This document shows, in pieces, positions 42,680 to 51,724 of a stretch of DNA of 64,000 nucleotides (positions are counted from its first letter, which is position 1; every line of letters begins with the position of its first letter). The DNA is taken from the NCBI RefSeq assembly GCF_017353255.1, contig NZ_JAFMYU010000022.1, positions 1 through 64,000 on the forward strand. The letters are read 5' to 3'. The DNA is from Fibrella aquatilis (lineage in GTDB: Bacteria > Bacteroidota > Bacteroidia > Cytophagales > Spirosomataceae). The position numbers and the translations under genes are program-made. Below the pieces are notes generated by a model, which ran no database searches, was not told the origin of the DNA, and saw only the letters and a program-made list of their open reading frames with translations.

Positions 42680-43398
42680 ATCGGTCCGGTATCTACCTGC
42701 TATTGGGCGGGCTGCTGTTGGCCTTCGCCGCCGAGGCGCAGACTGATTCAGTTGAGCGTCGGCCCGGTATTTACTTTCCGCAGGCCCCCAAACCGGGGCA
42801 GTGGCGGCGGTCGATGGGCGTGACGTTTACGGTGGCCCCGCCGGAGTTGACCGAAGAACTTCGCATCAGCATTCCCGCCGCCGATTTCAATATTCAGCGC
42901 GGGCTGGGTCGCCACCTATACCTGGTGGGACGGGTGCAAAGTCAGTTGGTGCAGAGCAGCGGCACCATCGGCATTCGGTACGCGCTGCCCCTGTCGAAGC
43001 GGTTTTTCGTGTCCGTCGGCGACGATATGAACGGCTGGTACGGCTTTCTGAAAATCAAGAATGTGTTCGACAGCTACGCCGTGGGGCTGCAAAATTACCC
43101 CAACGTGTCGATTGGTTTTCGGCCCGCGTCGGACCTGCAATACACGCTGAAAGCGGAGGCGATTCTGGATCTGTACTACCGGTCGGCGGCGGGCGGACTG
43201 GACGTTGAGCAGCGGGGCAGTTCGCGCAACGGCTACGCGTTTACGTTCGTGCTGGAGCAGCCGTATTACCACAAACGCCACGTTTCGGTGGGCATCCGGG
43301 CGGCCTACACCCGGTTCAACTGGCAGTTCTGGGCACTCTACAGCACGTTTGACAAGCGGCTGTTTTACCCCGAACTCCTCTTCAACTTTATCCACTAA
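42676..43398 (+). CDS. Outer-membrane beta-barrel-like protein, module 2 'A' subunit
   Basis: 240 residues. The signal peptide ends at FAAEAQ (about residue 22). It is homologous to the module-1 A protein: MGVTFTVAPPELTEELRI matches LGVTFTTSPRDITEQTQI, and the C-terminus FNWQFWALYSTFDKRLFYPE matches FNWQFWSLYDTFDRNIFYPE. The ATG at 42676 overlaps the previous stop, and its TAA overlaps the GDPD start by one base (TAATG), so translation of the operon is coupled. Function unknown, likely at the outer membrane. Confidence 0.78.
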   Translation: MNRSGIYLLLGGLLLAFAAEAQTDSVERRPGIYFPQAPKPGQWRRSMGVTFTVAPPELTEELRISIPAADFNIQRGLGRHLYLVGRVQSQLVQSSGTIGIRYALPLSKRFFVSVGDDMNGWYGFLKIKNVFDSYAVGLQNYPNVSIGFRPASDLQYTLKAEAILDLYYRSAAGGLDVEQRGSSRNGYAFTFVLEQPYYHKRHVSVGIRAAYTRFNWQFWALYSTFDKRLFYPELLFNFIH

Positions 43399-44660
43399 TG
43401 CGATCCTTACTCCTGATTCTGGCTGGTTTGCTGCTGCTCGCCATCGGGTGCCGCCCCGTTTATGAGGCACCCATCCCGTATGATTTCAGCAATAAACCCG
43501 GTAGCGGCCAATTCAGCCCGGCCATCCGCCGCAGCATGGAGGGCGTGTATGCCGTGTCGGGTGGCGGCGGGCCGTTTGGTCGTCAGGTAGCCCTAAAATG
43601 GTCTTACATCAACGACGGGGCCGATAGCGTTCACGCGCTAACGATCCTGACGGGGGTTGATGCCGGTTTTTTCAACCTCGAAATCAACCAGACCGCCGAC
43701 AGCCTGAGCCTGACGGGTTTCTGGCGGAAGCTGGTCAATCAGGGCACGGGACAGGCCGCGTTGTCGCTGCTTCGGAAGCGGCGGGGGCAGGTGGTTCCCT
43801 ACAAAGGCCCGGCCTTGGCGGGCGACACGCTGATGCTGCGGGGTACGTTCGATACGGGTACGTCCTCGCCCCGCCAACCATTGACGTTAACGTACCTGCG
43901 CCCGCTGAACCCCAAGCCGTTCGAGGTGATTGCGCACCGGGGCGGCGGACGTACCGCCGATCTGTTGGGCGTATCGGAAAACACGCTGGCGATCCTGCAG
44001 CGGGCGGCGCGGTTCGGGGCCACGGGCGTTGAAATCGACGTTCGCTATACCAAAGACAGCGTCCCGGTCCTGTACCACGATAACCGCTTGAACCAGCGGC
44101 TCATCCAGAAAAACGGCCTCAGCGGCGGCATCAGCGACTACACCTACGAGCAGGTACAGACCTCGTTCCGGCTGCTCTACGGCGAACAGATTCCCACGCT
44201 GGAACAGGCCCTGCGAACCATTGTAGACAATACTGACCTCCGCTTTGTCTGGATCGACTCTAAGTTTACTGGTTCAATGGTTCGGGTGCAGACGTTGCAA
44301 CAACGCTTCGCCGAACGTGCCCGGCTGCGGGGGCGGCGGCTGCAAATCGTGATTGGTTTGCCCGGCACCGAGGCGGTCGAGGCGTACCGGGCGTTGCCCA
44401 ACAAGGCCAACACGCCCATCCTTTGCGAACTGGAACCGGCCCTCGCCCGCGAACTAGGAGCCGCCGTCTGGGCACCCCGCTGGACACTGGGACCACAAAC
44501 CGACGAGGTGAAAGCGATGCAGGCCGAAGGTCGCCGCGTGTTCGTCTGGACGCTGGACGACCTGCTGTTTCTGGAAAAATTCAGTAACCAGGCCAACCTC
44601 AACGGCATCCTGTCCAACTACGCCCCGGCGGTTGCTTACTATCACTACACGGCGCAATAG
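43398..44660 (+). CDS. Glycerophosphodiester phosphodiesterase lipoprotein, module 2
   Basis: 420 residues. The lipobox is LLAIGC (Cys18). An N-terminal domain shared only with the module-1 paralogue (MEGVYAVSGG, GFWRKLVNQGTGQAAL) precedes a complete GDPD barrel: IAHRGGGRTAD (H180, R181), VSENTLA (E194), GVEIDVRYTKD (E212, D214), LYHDNRLN (H227), and late DSKF and VFVWTLDD. It should release glycerol-3-phosphate from glycerophosphodiesters outside the inner membrane. Its neighbours include an OMPLA-type phospholipase, whose reaction could supply the substrate. Confidence 0.9.
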   Translation: MRSLLLILAGLLLLAIGCRPVYEAPIPYDFSNKPGSGQFSPAIRRSMEGVYAVSGGGGPFGRQVALKWSYINDGADSVHALTILTGVDAGFFNLEINQTADSLSLTGFWRKLVNQGTGQAALSLLRKRRGQVVPYKGPALAGDTLMLRGTFDTGTSSPRQPLTLTYLRPLNPKPFEVIAHRGGGRTADLLGVSENTLAILQRAARFGATGVEIDVRYTKDSVPVLYHDNRLNQRLIQKNGLSGGISDYTYEQVQTSFRLLYGEQIPTLEQALRTIVDNTDLRFVWIDSKFTGSMVRVQTLQQRFAERARLRGRRLQIVIGLPGTEAVEAYRALPNKANTPILCELEPALARELGAAVWAPRWTLGPQTDEVKAMQAEGRRVFVWTLDDLLFLEKFSNQANLNGILSNYAPAVAYYHYTAQ

Positions 44661-44664
44661 ATCT

Positions 44665-45312
44665 ATGAACACCAAACTCAAGATCGCCTGCCTGCTGAGC
44701 TTGCTCCTGCTGGAACTGCCGGGCTGGGCGCAGTTTTCGCCCCCGACGGATACCACGGGCGGCAAACGGGGTGCGTACCACGTCGTGCTGACGGTGGGCG
44801 GGGGCGGCTCCGTGTACCGCTCTGCTATCGGCATTCCCCCCGCCTGGCAGAATACCGAGGCCAACTACGCCGGTACGTCGTTTACGGTACGCGCCCTGTG
44901 GCATCCCGATCACCGATTCCGAACGGGGCTCGAAACGGGGCTGACGACGTTCTATTCCTACAAAGGCACCATTAATGGCGAGGCGGCTTCGGTCAGGGTA
45001 TCAGCCATACCGATTTTGCTGATCTACCAGATGCCGCTGGCCTGGCACACAGGTACCGAGCGCAGTTTGTTGCGGCGCGTAGCTGTGACGGCAGGGCTGG
45101 GGGCGTACCTGATCCGGTCGCAGCTTACCTACAAAGGGACTGTCAACTCGCAGGAAATCAGTGCGGGCTGGCTGGGCGGCGTTTCCTACACGCAACCGCT
45201 CACCAACAGCCTGCGCCTCGCCGCCGAGGTACGTTGGCTGAACCCCACCGCTACCCGCGAATCTGATTTTGCCGTTCAGGCGCAGGTACTTTGGCGCGTG
45301 CTGTCGTGGTAA
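44665..45312 (+). CDS. Outer-membrane beta-barrel-like protein, module 2 'B' subunit
   Basis: 215 residues. The signal peptide ends at LPGWAQ (about residue 23). It is homologous to the module-1 B protein: HRFRTGLETG, FYSYKGTINGEAASVRVS, GVSYTQPLTNSLRLAAEV and the end VLWRVLSW. It lacks the Arg/Pro-rich linker of its paralogue. It lies 4 bases after the GDPD stop and 18 before the phospholipase gene. Confidence 0.78.
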   Translation: MNTKLKIACLLSLLLLELPGWAQFSPPTDTTGGKRGAYHVVLTVGGGGSVYRSAIGIPPAWQNTEANYAGTSFTVRALWHPDHRFRTGLETGLTTFYSYKGTINGEAASVRVSAIPILLIYQMPLAWHTGTERSLLRRVAVTAGLGAYLIRSQLTYKGTVNSQEISAGWLGGVSYTQPLTNSLRLAAEVRWLNPTATRESDFAVQAQVLWRVLSW

Positions 45313-45330
45313 CTGCTTCACTATCAACGT

Positions 45331-46239
45331 ATGAAACATCAACTACTGCCCTTTCTAATCGGGTTCGCCACGTACCTGACCTGCCCGGTCGCCTGGTCGC
45401 AAACCAGCCCATTGTTCGAGAAAAAGACGGGCTTTTCCTCCCTGACCGAACGGTGGGAACTGGACTCGACCTCGCGCCGGGGTACGTTCCTGCTGACGCC
45501 CTACAAGCCCATGTACGTGACCGCCGGGCGGTGGTCGAACGACCCCAACGGGCAACCGGTAAGCGAAAACCCCGACTACAGTTACCCCATTGATATCCCG
45601 CTGGGGCGGTATGAGGCCCGTTTTCAGTTGAGTCTGAAGGTAAAAGTGCTTCAGGGCATCTTCGGCAAAAACGGCGATCTGTGGGTGGGTTACACCCAGA
45701 AATCGCATTGGCAGGTTTATAATACGACCTTCTCGCGCCCCTTCCGCGAAACAAACTACGAGCCGGAACTGATGCTCAACTTCGCCACCAACTTTTCGGT
45801 GTTAGGCTTACGTACCCGGATGTTGGGCGTTGCCCTTACGCACCAGTCTAACGGGCGGGCCATACCCCTGTCGCGAAGCTGGAACCGGGTCATTTTCCAG
45901 GCCGGTTTTGACCGGGGCAACTGGACGGTGCTGCTGCGCCCCTGGCTGCGACTACCCGACAGCGAGGATGAAAACCCGGCCATCGTCGACAATATTGGCC
46001 GAGGTGACGCCACGGTGATCTACCATACCGGACGGCATCTGTTTTCGGTGCTGGGAAGCCATTCGTTGCGGGGCGGGGCCAACAGCCGGGGACAAGTCCA
46101 GTTCGACTGGACGTTTCCTGTCACGTGTAATCTACGCGGCGACCTTCAAATCCTACACGGCTACGGAGAAACCCTCATCGACTATAACCACAGTCAAACC
46201 ACCATCGGCGTGGCCGTTTCGCTTGTTAACTGGTTGTAG
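45331..46239 (+). CDS. pldA: Outer-membrane phospholipase A (OMPLA/PldA-like)
   Basis: 302 residues. The signal peptide ends at AWSQ (about residue 24). The OMPLA signature is present with correct spacing: GYTQKSHWQVYN at 120-131, SRPFRETNYEPEL at 135-147, and HQSNGRAIPLSRSWNRV at 171-187. These give His171, Ser173 and Asn185, the triad spaced as in E. coli OMPLA (+2 and +14), with R176 and S181 at the positions of Arg147 and Ser152. OMPLA dimers hydrolyse phospholipids misplaced in the outer leaflet, in a Ca2+-dependent way. It is the last gene of the module-2 operon, directly downstream of a GDPD unit. Confidence 0.92.
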   Translation: MKHQLLPFLIGFATYLTCPVAWSQTSPLFEKKTGFSSLTERWELDSTSRRGTFLLTPYKPMYVTAGRWSNDPNGQPVSENPDYSYPIDIPLGRYEARFQLSLKVKVLQGIFGKNGDLWVGYTQKSHWQVYNTTFSRPFRETNYEPELMLNFATNFSVLGLRTRMLGVALTHQSNGRAIPLSRSWNRVIFQAGFDRGNWTVLLRPWLRLPDSEDENPAIVDNIGRGDATVIYHTGRHLFSVLGSHSLRGGANSRGQVQFDWTFPVTCNLRGDLQILHGYGETLIDYNHSQTTIGVAVSLVNWL

Positions 46240-46255
46240 ATGAGGCTATCTTAAG

Positions 46256-46375
46256 CACCCTAGGGCTATGCCCCAGGCAGATGATGCAATCCCTTCAGGG
46301 TTGAGTAATAAGTCAACCGCCCACCATAGCCCTGAAAGGGCGTTATCAGTACTACGGGGCAACGCCCTGGGCTAC
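46256..46375. repeat. REP-like imperfect palindrome (CCCTGAAAGGGCG / GCAACGCCCTGGG)
   Basis: Outer pairing is CCCTAGGGCTATGCCCC with GGGGCAACGCCCTGGG; inner pairing is ATCCCTTCAGGGTT with GCCCTGAAAGGGCG. This word set differs from the other hairpins here but resembles a REP-like repeat I have seen in several phyla. It lies between convergent pldA and GH63. The right arm is coding: it encodes the last residues (VAQGVAP) and the TAG stop of the GH63 protein. Confidence 0.8.
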
Positions 46376-49057
46376 CTCCCGCTTCACCTTCGACTGGGTG
46401 TAGTACTCGATCAGGTCGGCTACCAGGCCTGTCCAGCCGGTTTGGTGGTTGGCGCCCAGGCCGCTACCATTGTCGCCGTTGAAGTACTCGTAGAAGAGAA
46501 GCAGGTCCTTGAAATTGGGGTCAGGCGTGAAGCGGTTGAGGGCACCCATGGCCGGAATCTGACCCGTAGCATCTACGCGGAAGAGGCTTATGAGGCGTTC
46601 GGCCACCAGCAGCGCGGCTTCTTTAATGCTCATCACCTGCCCCGAATGCGTGGGGTATTCCACCTCATAATCGTCGCCGTAGTACTGGTAAAACTTCAAC
46701 AGCGAATCGACCAGCAAAAAGTTCAGCGGAAACCAGATCGGCCCGCGCCAGTTAGAATTCCCCCCAAAAATGCTCGTTTCCGACTCAGCAGGCACGTAAC
46801 GCACCCGCAGCAGTTCGCCGTTCATATACAGTTCGTAGGGCTGCTTCTCGTGGAATTTCGATAGTGCCCGGATGCCGTAGTCTGAGAGAAACTCGGCCTC
46901 GTCGAACATGCGGCGCATGAGCATTTTCATCCGGTGGCCGCGCAGCAGACTCAGCAGGTGGGTAGAGCCTTTGCCCGGCTCGTGCCAGCGGCTCACCAGC
47001 GACGCCAGGTCGGGGCGGTTAGTGAGCACCCACTCCAGCCGCCGCCGGAAGTCGGGCAGTTTCGAGAGTAACTCATCGTCGATCACCTCCACCGCAAATA
47101 GGGGAATTAGCCCCACCATCGACCGGATTTTCAGCAGCCGCGCCTGTTTGTCAGGCGTGTGGAGGATGTCGTAGTAGAACTGATCTTCTTCGTCCCAGAG
47201 GCTAATATGCTGTTTGCCCAGGTTGTTCATGGCCGAAGCGATGTGCAGGAAGTGCTCGAAAAACTTGCTGGCCATGTCCTGATACGACGGACGCACCAGC
47301 GATATTTCGCAGGCAATGCGCAGCATATTGAGCGTATACATGGCCATCCAGCCCGTGCCGTCGGCCTGCTCAATGCGCCCGCCCATGGGCAGTGGCTGAC
47401 TCCGGTCGAACACCCCAATGTTGTCGAGGCCCAGGAAGCCCCCGCCGAAGATGTTGTTGCCCTCTACGTCTTTGCGGTTCACCCACCAAGTGAAGTTCAG
47501 CAGCAGTTTGTGGAAGACCCGCTCCAGAAACGCCACGTCGCCCACGCCGTTGGCCTGCTTGTCGATCTCATACACTTTCCAGGTAGCCCAGGCATGCACG
47601 GGCGGGTTCACGTCCGAAAAATTCCACTCATAGGCCGGGATCTGCCCGTTGGGGTGCATGTAGTATTCGCGCAGGGTCACGGCCAGTTGCCGCTTGGCAA
47701 AGTGTGGGTCGATGCGGGCGAGCGTGAGCGTATGAAAGGCCAGGTCCCAGGCCGCAAACCAGGGGTATTCCCACTTGTCGGGCATGCTCAGGATGTTGGC
47801 CGTGTACATATGCCGCCATGTTTCGTTGCGGGCATACACGCGCCCCTGAAACGGTACGGGCATTTTTGGGTCGCCCTTGAGCCACTCGTTGACGTTGTAG
47901 TAGTAGAACTGCTTGTTCCAGAGCATGCCCGCGTAGGCCTGCCGCTGAATGTTCACCAGGTCGGCACCGGCGTTGGGGCCGTGGTGGGCGTTGTGCTGAA
48001 TCTGTCCGTAAAACGCATCTGCTTCGGCCAGACGCTGGGCAAAAATGGCATCAAAATCCACAAAGGGACTGGGTGCGCTGGGCTGGGTAAGCTGCGTTTG
48101 GTCGCTAAACCGCAGCCGAATTTGGGTACTGCCCCCGGCAGGCACTGTTCGCGTATACCGCGCAGCCGCTTTAGTGCCAATGCGGTTGGGGTTTACGTAT
48201 TCGGGTCGCCCCGTGATGACGTAATTGTTGATCGCGTCTTTGGGATAGGGCGTGCTATTAGGCCTGCCGTAGAGACGTTCGGTGTTGGTTTCGTTTTCGC
48301 AGAACAGCAGTTCGTCGGCACCCTCGCAGTAGAGTTTGTACTTGCCCAGTTGCCGGTGGTTTACCTCGATCTGGTTGGTCGAGATGCCCGTGAGCATTGG
48401 CCGAACGCTATATTGCTCGTAGCCCCACGACCAGGTGTTTCTGAACCAGATGGTGGGCAGCAACGTCAGCGGGGCGGCCACGTCACTGCGATTATGGGCC
48501 GTCACGGTCACCAGCCAGTCATTTTGGTCGGCTTTGGCGTATTCGATATAGATGTCGAAGTACTCGTTCTGGTCGAAAATACCCGTGTCGTGCAACTCAT
48601 ATTCCGGCTCCTGACGGCTCCGGCGCATGGTTTCGATTACCAACTTGTTATAGGGGAATTCCTGCTGCGGGTACTTATACAGCATCTTCATGTACGAATG
48701 CGTCGGGGTGCTGTCGAGGTAATAATACAGTTCTTTCACGTCCTCGCCGTGGTTGCCTTCGGGACCGGTAAGTCCGAAAAAACGCTCTTTCAGGATGTTG
48801 TCTTTGTGATTCCAGAAGGCCAGCGCAAAGCAGATATGCCCTTTGTTATCGGCGATGCCGCCAATGCCTTCTTCGCCCCAGCGGTAGGCGCGGGAGCGGG
48901 CCATCTCGTGGCTGACGTGGTTCCAGGCATCGCCGTAGGCACTGTAGTCTTCGCGGACGGTGCCCCAGGCGCGATCGGACAAATAGGGTCCCCATTTTTT
49001 CCAGCCTTTATTATCGGCCCGGTCATAAATCCGCAACTTCTCAGCGTCTGCCTGCAT
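46352..49057 (-). CDS. GH63-family glucosidase / mannosylglycerate-hydrolase-like enzyme
   Basis: 901 residues, no signal peptide, so probably cytoplasmic. The (alpha/alpha)6-barrel catalytic half has YPWFAAWDLAFHTL (general-acid Asp region), GTGWMAMYTLNML, NSNWRGPIWFPLNFLL and the base region NHQTGWTGLVADLI. The N-terminal half is the beta-sandwich of GH63. Members release glucose or related alpha-linked sugars from oligosaccharides. It sits next to a GH92 alpha-mannosidase, so host-type N-glycans, fungal mannans or an internal alpha-glucoside are plausible substrates (inferred). The last residues are encoded by a REP-like repeat. Confidence 0.85.
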   Translation of the reverse strand: MQADAEKLRIYDRADNKGWKKWGPYLSDRAWGTVREDYSAYGDAWNHVSHEMARSRAYRWGEEGIGGIADNKGHICFALAFWNHKDNILKERFFGLTGPEGNHGEDVKELYYYLDSTPTHSYMKMLYKYPQQEFPYNKLVIETMRRSRQEPEYELHDTGIFDQNEYFDIYIEYAKADQNDWLVTVTAHNRSDVAAPLTLLPTIWFRNTWSWGYEQYSVRPMLTGISTNQIEVNHRQLGKYKLYCEGADELLFCENETNTERLYGRPNSTPYPKDAINNYVITGRPEYVNPNRIGTKAAARYTRTVPAGGSTQIRLRFSDQTQLTQPSAPSPFVDFDAIFAQRLAEADAFYGQIQHNAHHGPNAGADLVNIQRQAYAGMLWNKQFYYYNVNEWLKGDPKMPVPFQGRVYARNETWRHMYTANILSMPDKWEYPWFAAWDLAFHTLTLARIDPHFAKRQLAVTLREYYMHPNGQIPAYEWNFSDVNPPVHAWATWKVYEIDKQANGVGDVAFLERVFHKLLLNFTWWVNRKDVEGNNIFGGGFLGLDNIGVFDRSQPLPMGGRIEQADGTGWMAMYTLNMLRIACEISLVRPSYQDMASKFFEHFLHIASAMNNLGKQHISLWDEEDQFYYDILHTPDKQARLLKIRSMVGLIPLFAVEVIDDELLSKLPDFRRRLEWVLTNRPDLASLVSRWHEPGKGSTHLLSLLRGHRMKMLMRRMFDEAEFLSDYGIRALSKFHEKQPYELYMNGELLRVRYVPAESETSIFGGNSNWRGPIWFPLNFLLVDSLLKFYQYYGDDYEVEYPTHSGQVMSIKEAALLVAERLISLFRVDATGQIPAMGALNRFTPDPNFKDLLLFYEYFNGDNGSGLGANHQTGWTGLVADLIEYYTQSKVKREVAQGVAP

Positions 49058-49106
49058 ATCGTGTCAATAGGATTCGTAAACGGATGATGAAGCGCAAATC
49101 CATTTC

Positions 49107-49114
49107 CAAAAATA
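49107..49114 (-). promoter_or_regulatory. Candidate -7 element for the GH63 gene
   Basis: Read on the minus strand as TATTTTTG (TAnnTTTG), 50 bases before the ATG at 49057. No TTG at 19-21 bases upstream, so support is partial. Confidence 0.4.
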
Positions 49115-49217
49115 CAGGCTGTAGCACGATTCATGGACATTTCCTCAAAAAGTGCAGCAAAATGGCCTGTAAATCAAGGGTTAACTTACTTTGAGGTAAC
49201 GGGTGGGGGTCGGGGCT

Positions 49218-49262
49218 GGTTTTGGTAGCGCGAAGCCACACCACGGCGCGAAGCTACGCTTG
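49218..49262. repeat. Degenerate repeat fragment (GCGCGAAGC twice)
   Basis: The 218-base gap between the GH63 and GH92 genes contains two direct copies of GCGCGAAGC within 30 bases, the complement of the GCTTCGCGC word found inside the hairpins at 12318 and 60366. No clean stem is formed; it is possibly a decayed element. No gene is seen in the gap. Confidence 0.35.
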
Positions 49263-49275
49263 CCTCTAGTGAACA

Positions 49276-51567
49276 TCACTTCAACTCGTTCGATAATGAA
49301 TATGGAAAATCACCCGCCTGGGTGCCGCGCTGTTTGTTGGGCATGGCGCTCATGTCAACGTCGAGGGTAGCGCCCTGCATGAGGGCGGTGTGGCTCAGCC
49401 AGTTTTTTGAATACGGTTTGCCGTTTATTTTCAGGCCGTTGACGTAGCGGTTTTGGGTGCTGTTTTTGGGTGCGTTGATCACCACTTTCCTGCCGTTTTC
49501 GAGCGTCATAATCACTTTGCCAAACAGTGGTGCGCCCAACACGTATTGGTCCGTGGCAGGGCAGACGGGGTAGAAGCCCATTGCCGAAAACACGTACCAG
49601 GCCGAGGTTTGGCCGTTGTCTTCGTCGCCGCAGTAGCCGTCGGGGGTGGGCAGGTAGAGGCGGTTCATTACTTCGCGGAGCCAATACTGCGTTTTCCAGG
49701 GTTCACCGGCATAGTTGTAGAGGTAAATCATGTGCTGAATGGGCTGGTTGCCGTGGGCGTACTGACCCATGTTGGCAATCTGCATTTCGCGGATTTCGTG
49801 GATCACGCTGCCGTAGTAGCTGTCATCGAAAACGGGGGGCAGAATAAACACCGAATCGAGCTTGTTGGTGAAGGCCTTTGGTCCGCCCATGAGGCCAATC
49901 AGCCCCTGCACGTCGTGGAACACCGACCAGGTGTAGTGCCAGCTGTTGCCCTCGGTGAAGGCGTCGCCCCATTTGAAGGGGTTGAATGGGGTCTGGAAGG
50001 AACCGTCTTTGTTCTTGCCGCGCATCAGTCCGGTCTGTTTGTCGAACAGGTTGCGGTAGTTCTGGCTGCGTTTGGCAAACAGGTCGATCTCGGCTTTAGG
50101 GCGGTTCAGCTTTTTCGCCAACTGGTAGATCGTGAAGTCGTCATAGGCGTATTCCAGCGTCCGGGCGGCGTTTTCGTTGATCTTCACGTCATACGGCACG
50201 TACCCCAGTTCGTTGTAATAGGTGGCCCCGCGCCGACCTACGGCATCGAGTGGACCCTCGTTATTACTGTTTTTGACCAGGGCTTCATACAACGCATTGA
50301 TGTCGTAATTCTTGCCACCTTTCAAATACGCATCCGACACCACCGACGCCGAATTGGAGCCAACCATCACGTTGCGCAGGCCGGGACTACCCCATTCGGG
50401 CAACCAGCCGCCTTCTTTGTAGGCATTGGCCAGGCCCTCCTGCATGTGGGCACTGAGGGTGGGATACAACAGGTTCAAAAACGGAAACAGCGACCGGAAC
50501 GTATCCCAGAAACCAGTGTCGGTAAACATGTAGCCGGGCCGTACCTCGCCGTTGTAAGGGCTGTAATGCATCACGTTCCCGGCGGCGTCCATCTCGTAGA
50601 ATTTACGCGGAAACAGCAGCGCCCGGTACATACACGAGTAGAAGGTGCGGTACTGATCGGGGGTGCCGCCTTCTACCTGAATACGCCCCAGCACAGTGTT
50701 CCAGGCCGTTTTTGCTTTTTGCTTCACCGTCTCGAATTCATCCTTGCCGATCTCGTTCAGGTTCAGTTCGGCCTGTTCGGGACTGATGAATGAAGAAGCT
50801 ACCCGTGCGTGGACTACTTCGCCTTTGCGCGTTTGGAAACCCACTACGGCCCCCGCCTGATCGGCCTGAATTTCAAGCAGGTCATTGGCCCATTTGCCGT
50901 TCTGCCACACCGCGTGCCGGGCAAAGGGTTTGTCGAACACGAGCACGAAGTAATTCTTGAAATTGGCCGGTACGCCGCCGCTGTTTTTGGTGGTGTAGCC
51001 CACAATTTTGCGTTCGCCGGGGATAATGCGGACGTACGAGCCTTTGTTCAGGGCGTCGATGACCACCTGCGCACTGTCGGTTTTGGGGAACGTGAACCGG
51101 AACGACGCCGCCCGCTCGGTGGGGGCAATTTCGGTGGTCACGTCATGGTCGGCGAGGTAGACGGAATAATAATACGGCTTGGCTACTTCGGCTTTGTGCG
51201 AAAACCAACTGGCGCGCTGCTCTTCCACAAAACGGGCCCTGCCGGTCATGGGCATGATCGAAAACTGACCGTAGTCATTCATCCAGGGCGAGGGCTGGTG
51301 GGTTTGTTTGAACCCCCTGATCTTGTCGGCGGCGTAGGTATAGGCCCATCCGTCGCCCATGCGGCCGGTTTGGGGCATCCAGAAATTCATACCCCAGGGC
51401 AGGGCCACGGCAGGGTAGGTGTTGCCGTTGGAGAGGCTGGGCTTCGAGTCGGTGCCCATCAGCGGGTTAACCCATTCCACGGGGTCGGCAGCGGGACGGG
51501 CGGGTGGGGTCTGGGCGGTGGCAGCGAGAGCAGTCAGCAACAAAAACGACGTACAGAATTGGCGCAT
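49276..51567 (-). CDS. Secreted GH92 alpha-mannosidase
   Basis: 763 residues. The signal peptide is MRQFCTSFLLLTALAATAQ. GH92 features include WVNPLMGTDSKPSLSNGNTY and PAVALPWGMNFWMPQT near the N-terminus, GFKQTHQPSPWMNDYG, GYMFTDTGFWDTFRSLFP, and the catalytic-region motif GYCGDEDNGQTSAWYVFSAM near the C-terminus. GH92 enzymes are Ca2+-dependent exo-alpha-mannosidases acting on N-glycans and mannans. I start at the ATG at 51567, before the signal peptide, rather than 20 codons upstream. It is probably periplasmic, paired with the GH63 gene. Confidence 0.93.
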   Translation of the reverse strand: MRQFCTSFLLLTALAATAQTPPARPAADPVEWVNPLMGTDSKPSLSNGNTYPAVALPWGMNFWMPQTGRMGDGWAYTYAADKIRGFKQTHQPSPWMNDYGQFSIMPMTGRARFVEEQRASWFSHKAEVAKPYYYSVYLADHDVTTEIAPTERAASFRFTFPKTDSAQVVIDALNKGSYVRIIPGERKIVGYTTKNSGGVPANFKNYFVLVFDKPFARHAVWQNGKWANDLLEIQADQAGAVVGFQTRKGEVVHARVASSFISPEQAELNLNEIGKDEFETVKQKAKTAWNTVLGRIQVEGGTPDQYRTFYSCMYRALLFPRKFYEMDAAGNVMHYSPYNGEVRPGYMFTDTGFWDTFRSLFPFLNLLYPTLSAHMQEGLANAYKEGGWLPEWGSPGLRNVMVGSNSASVVSDAYLKGGKNYDINALYEALVKNSNNEGPLDAVGRRGATYYNELGYVPYDVKINENAARTLEYAYDDFTIYQLAKKLNRPKAEIDLFAKRSQNYRNLFDKQTGLMRGKNKDGSFQTPFNPFKWGDAFTEGNSWHYTWSVFHDVQGLIGLMGGPKAFTNKLDSVFILPPVFDDSYYGSVIHEIREMQIANMGQYAHGNQPIQHMIYLYNYAGEPWKTQYWLREVMNRLYLPTPDGYCGDEDNGQTSAWYVFSAMGFYPVCPATDQYVLGAPLFGKVIMTLENGRKVVINAPKNSTQNRYVNGLKINGKPYSKNWLSHTALMQGATLDVDMSAMPNKQRGTQAGDFPYSLSNELK

Positions 51568-51724
51568 GATGGCTTGAGTAAAAGGAACGCCAAGATACGC
51601 CACCCGTGCGTGGCTGTTCTGCCCCATTGCTCCCGGTTTGGCTCCAACACTGCGTTACTTATTCTGTGGTGACCCTAGGTCTAAAACAGTAGCCTACCCG
51701 GCTGGTTAGCTATAGACAACCAAT

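Noticed and set aside
47159-49087. Open frame of about 642 codons on the plus strand opposite the GH63 gene.
   Set aside because: It mirrors the GH63 gene and lacks any recognisable domain; it is a shadow frame caused by codon bias.
49453-50793. Open frame of about 446 codons opposite the GH92 gene.
   Set aside because: Antisense shadow of a clear GH92 alpha-mannosidase.
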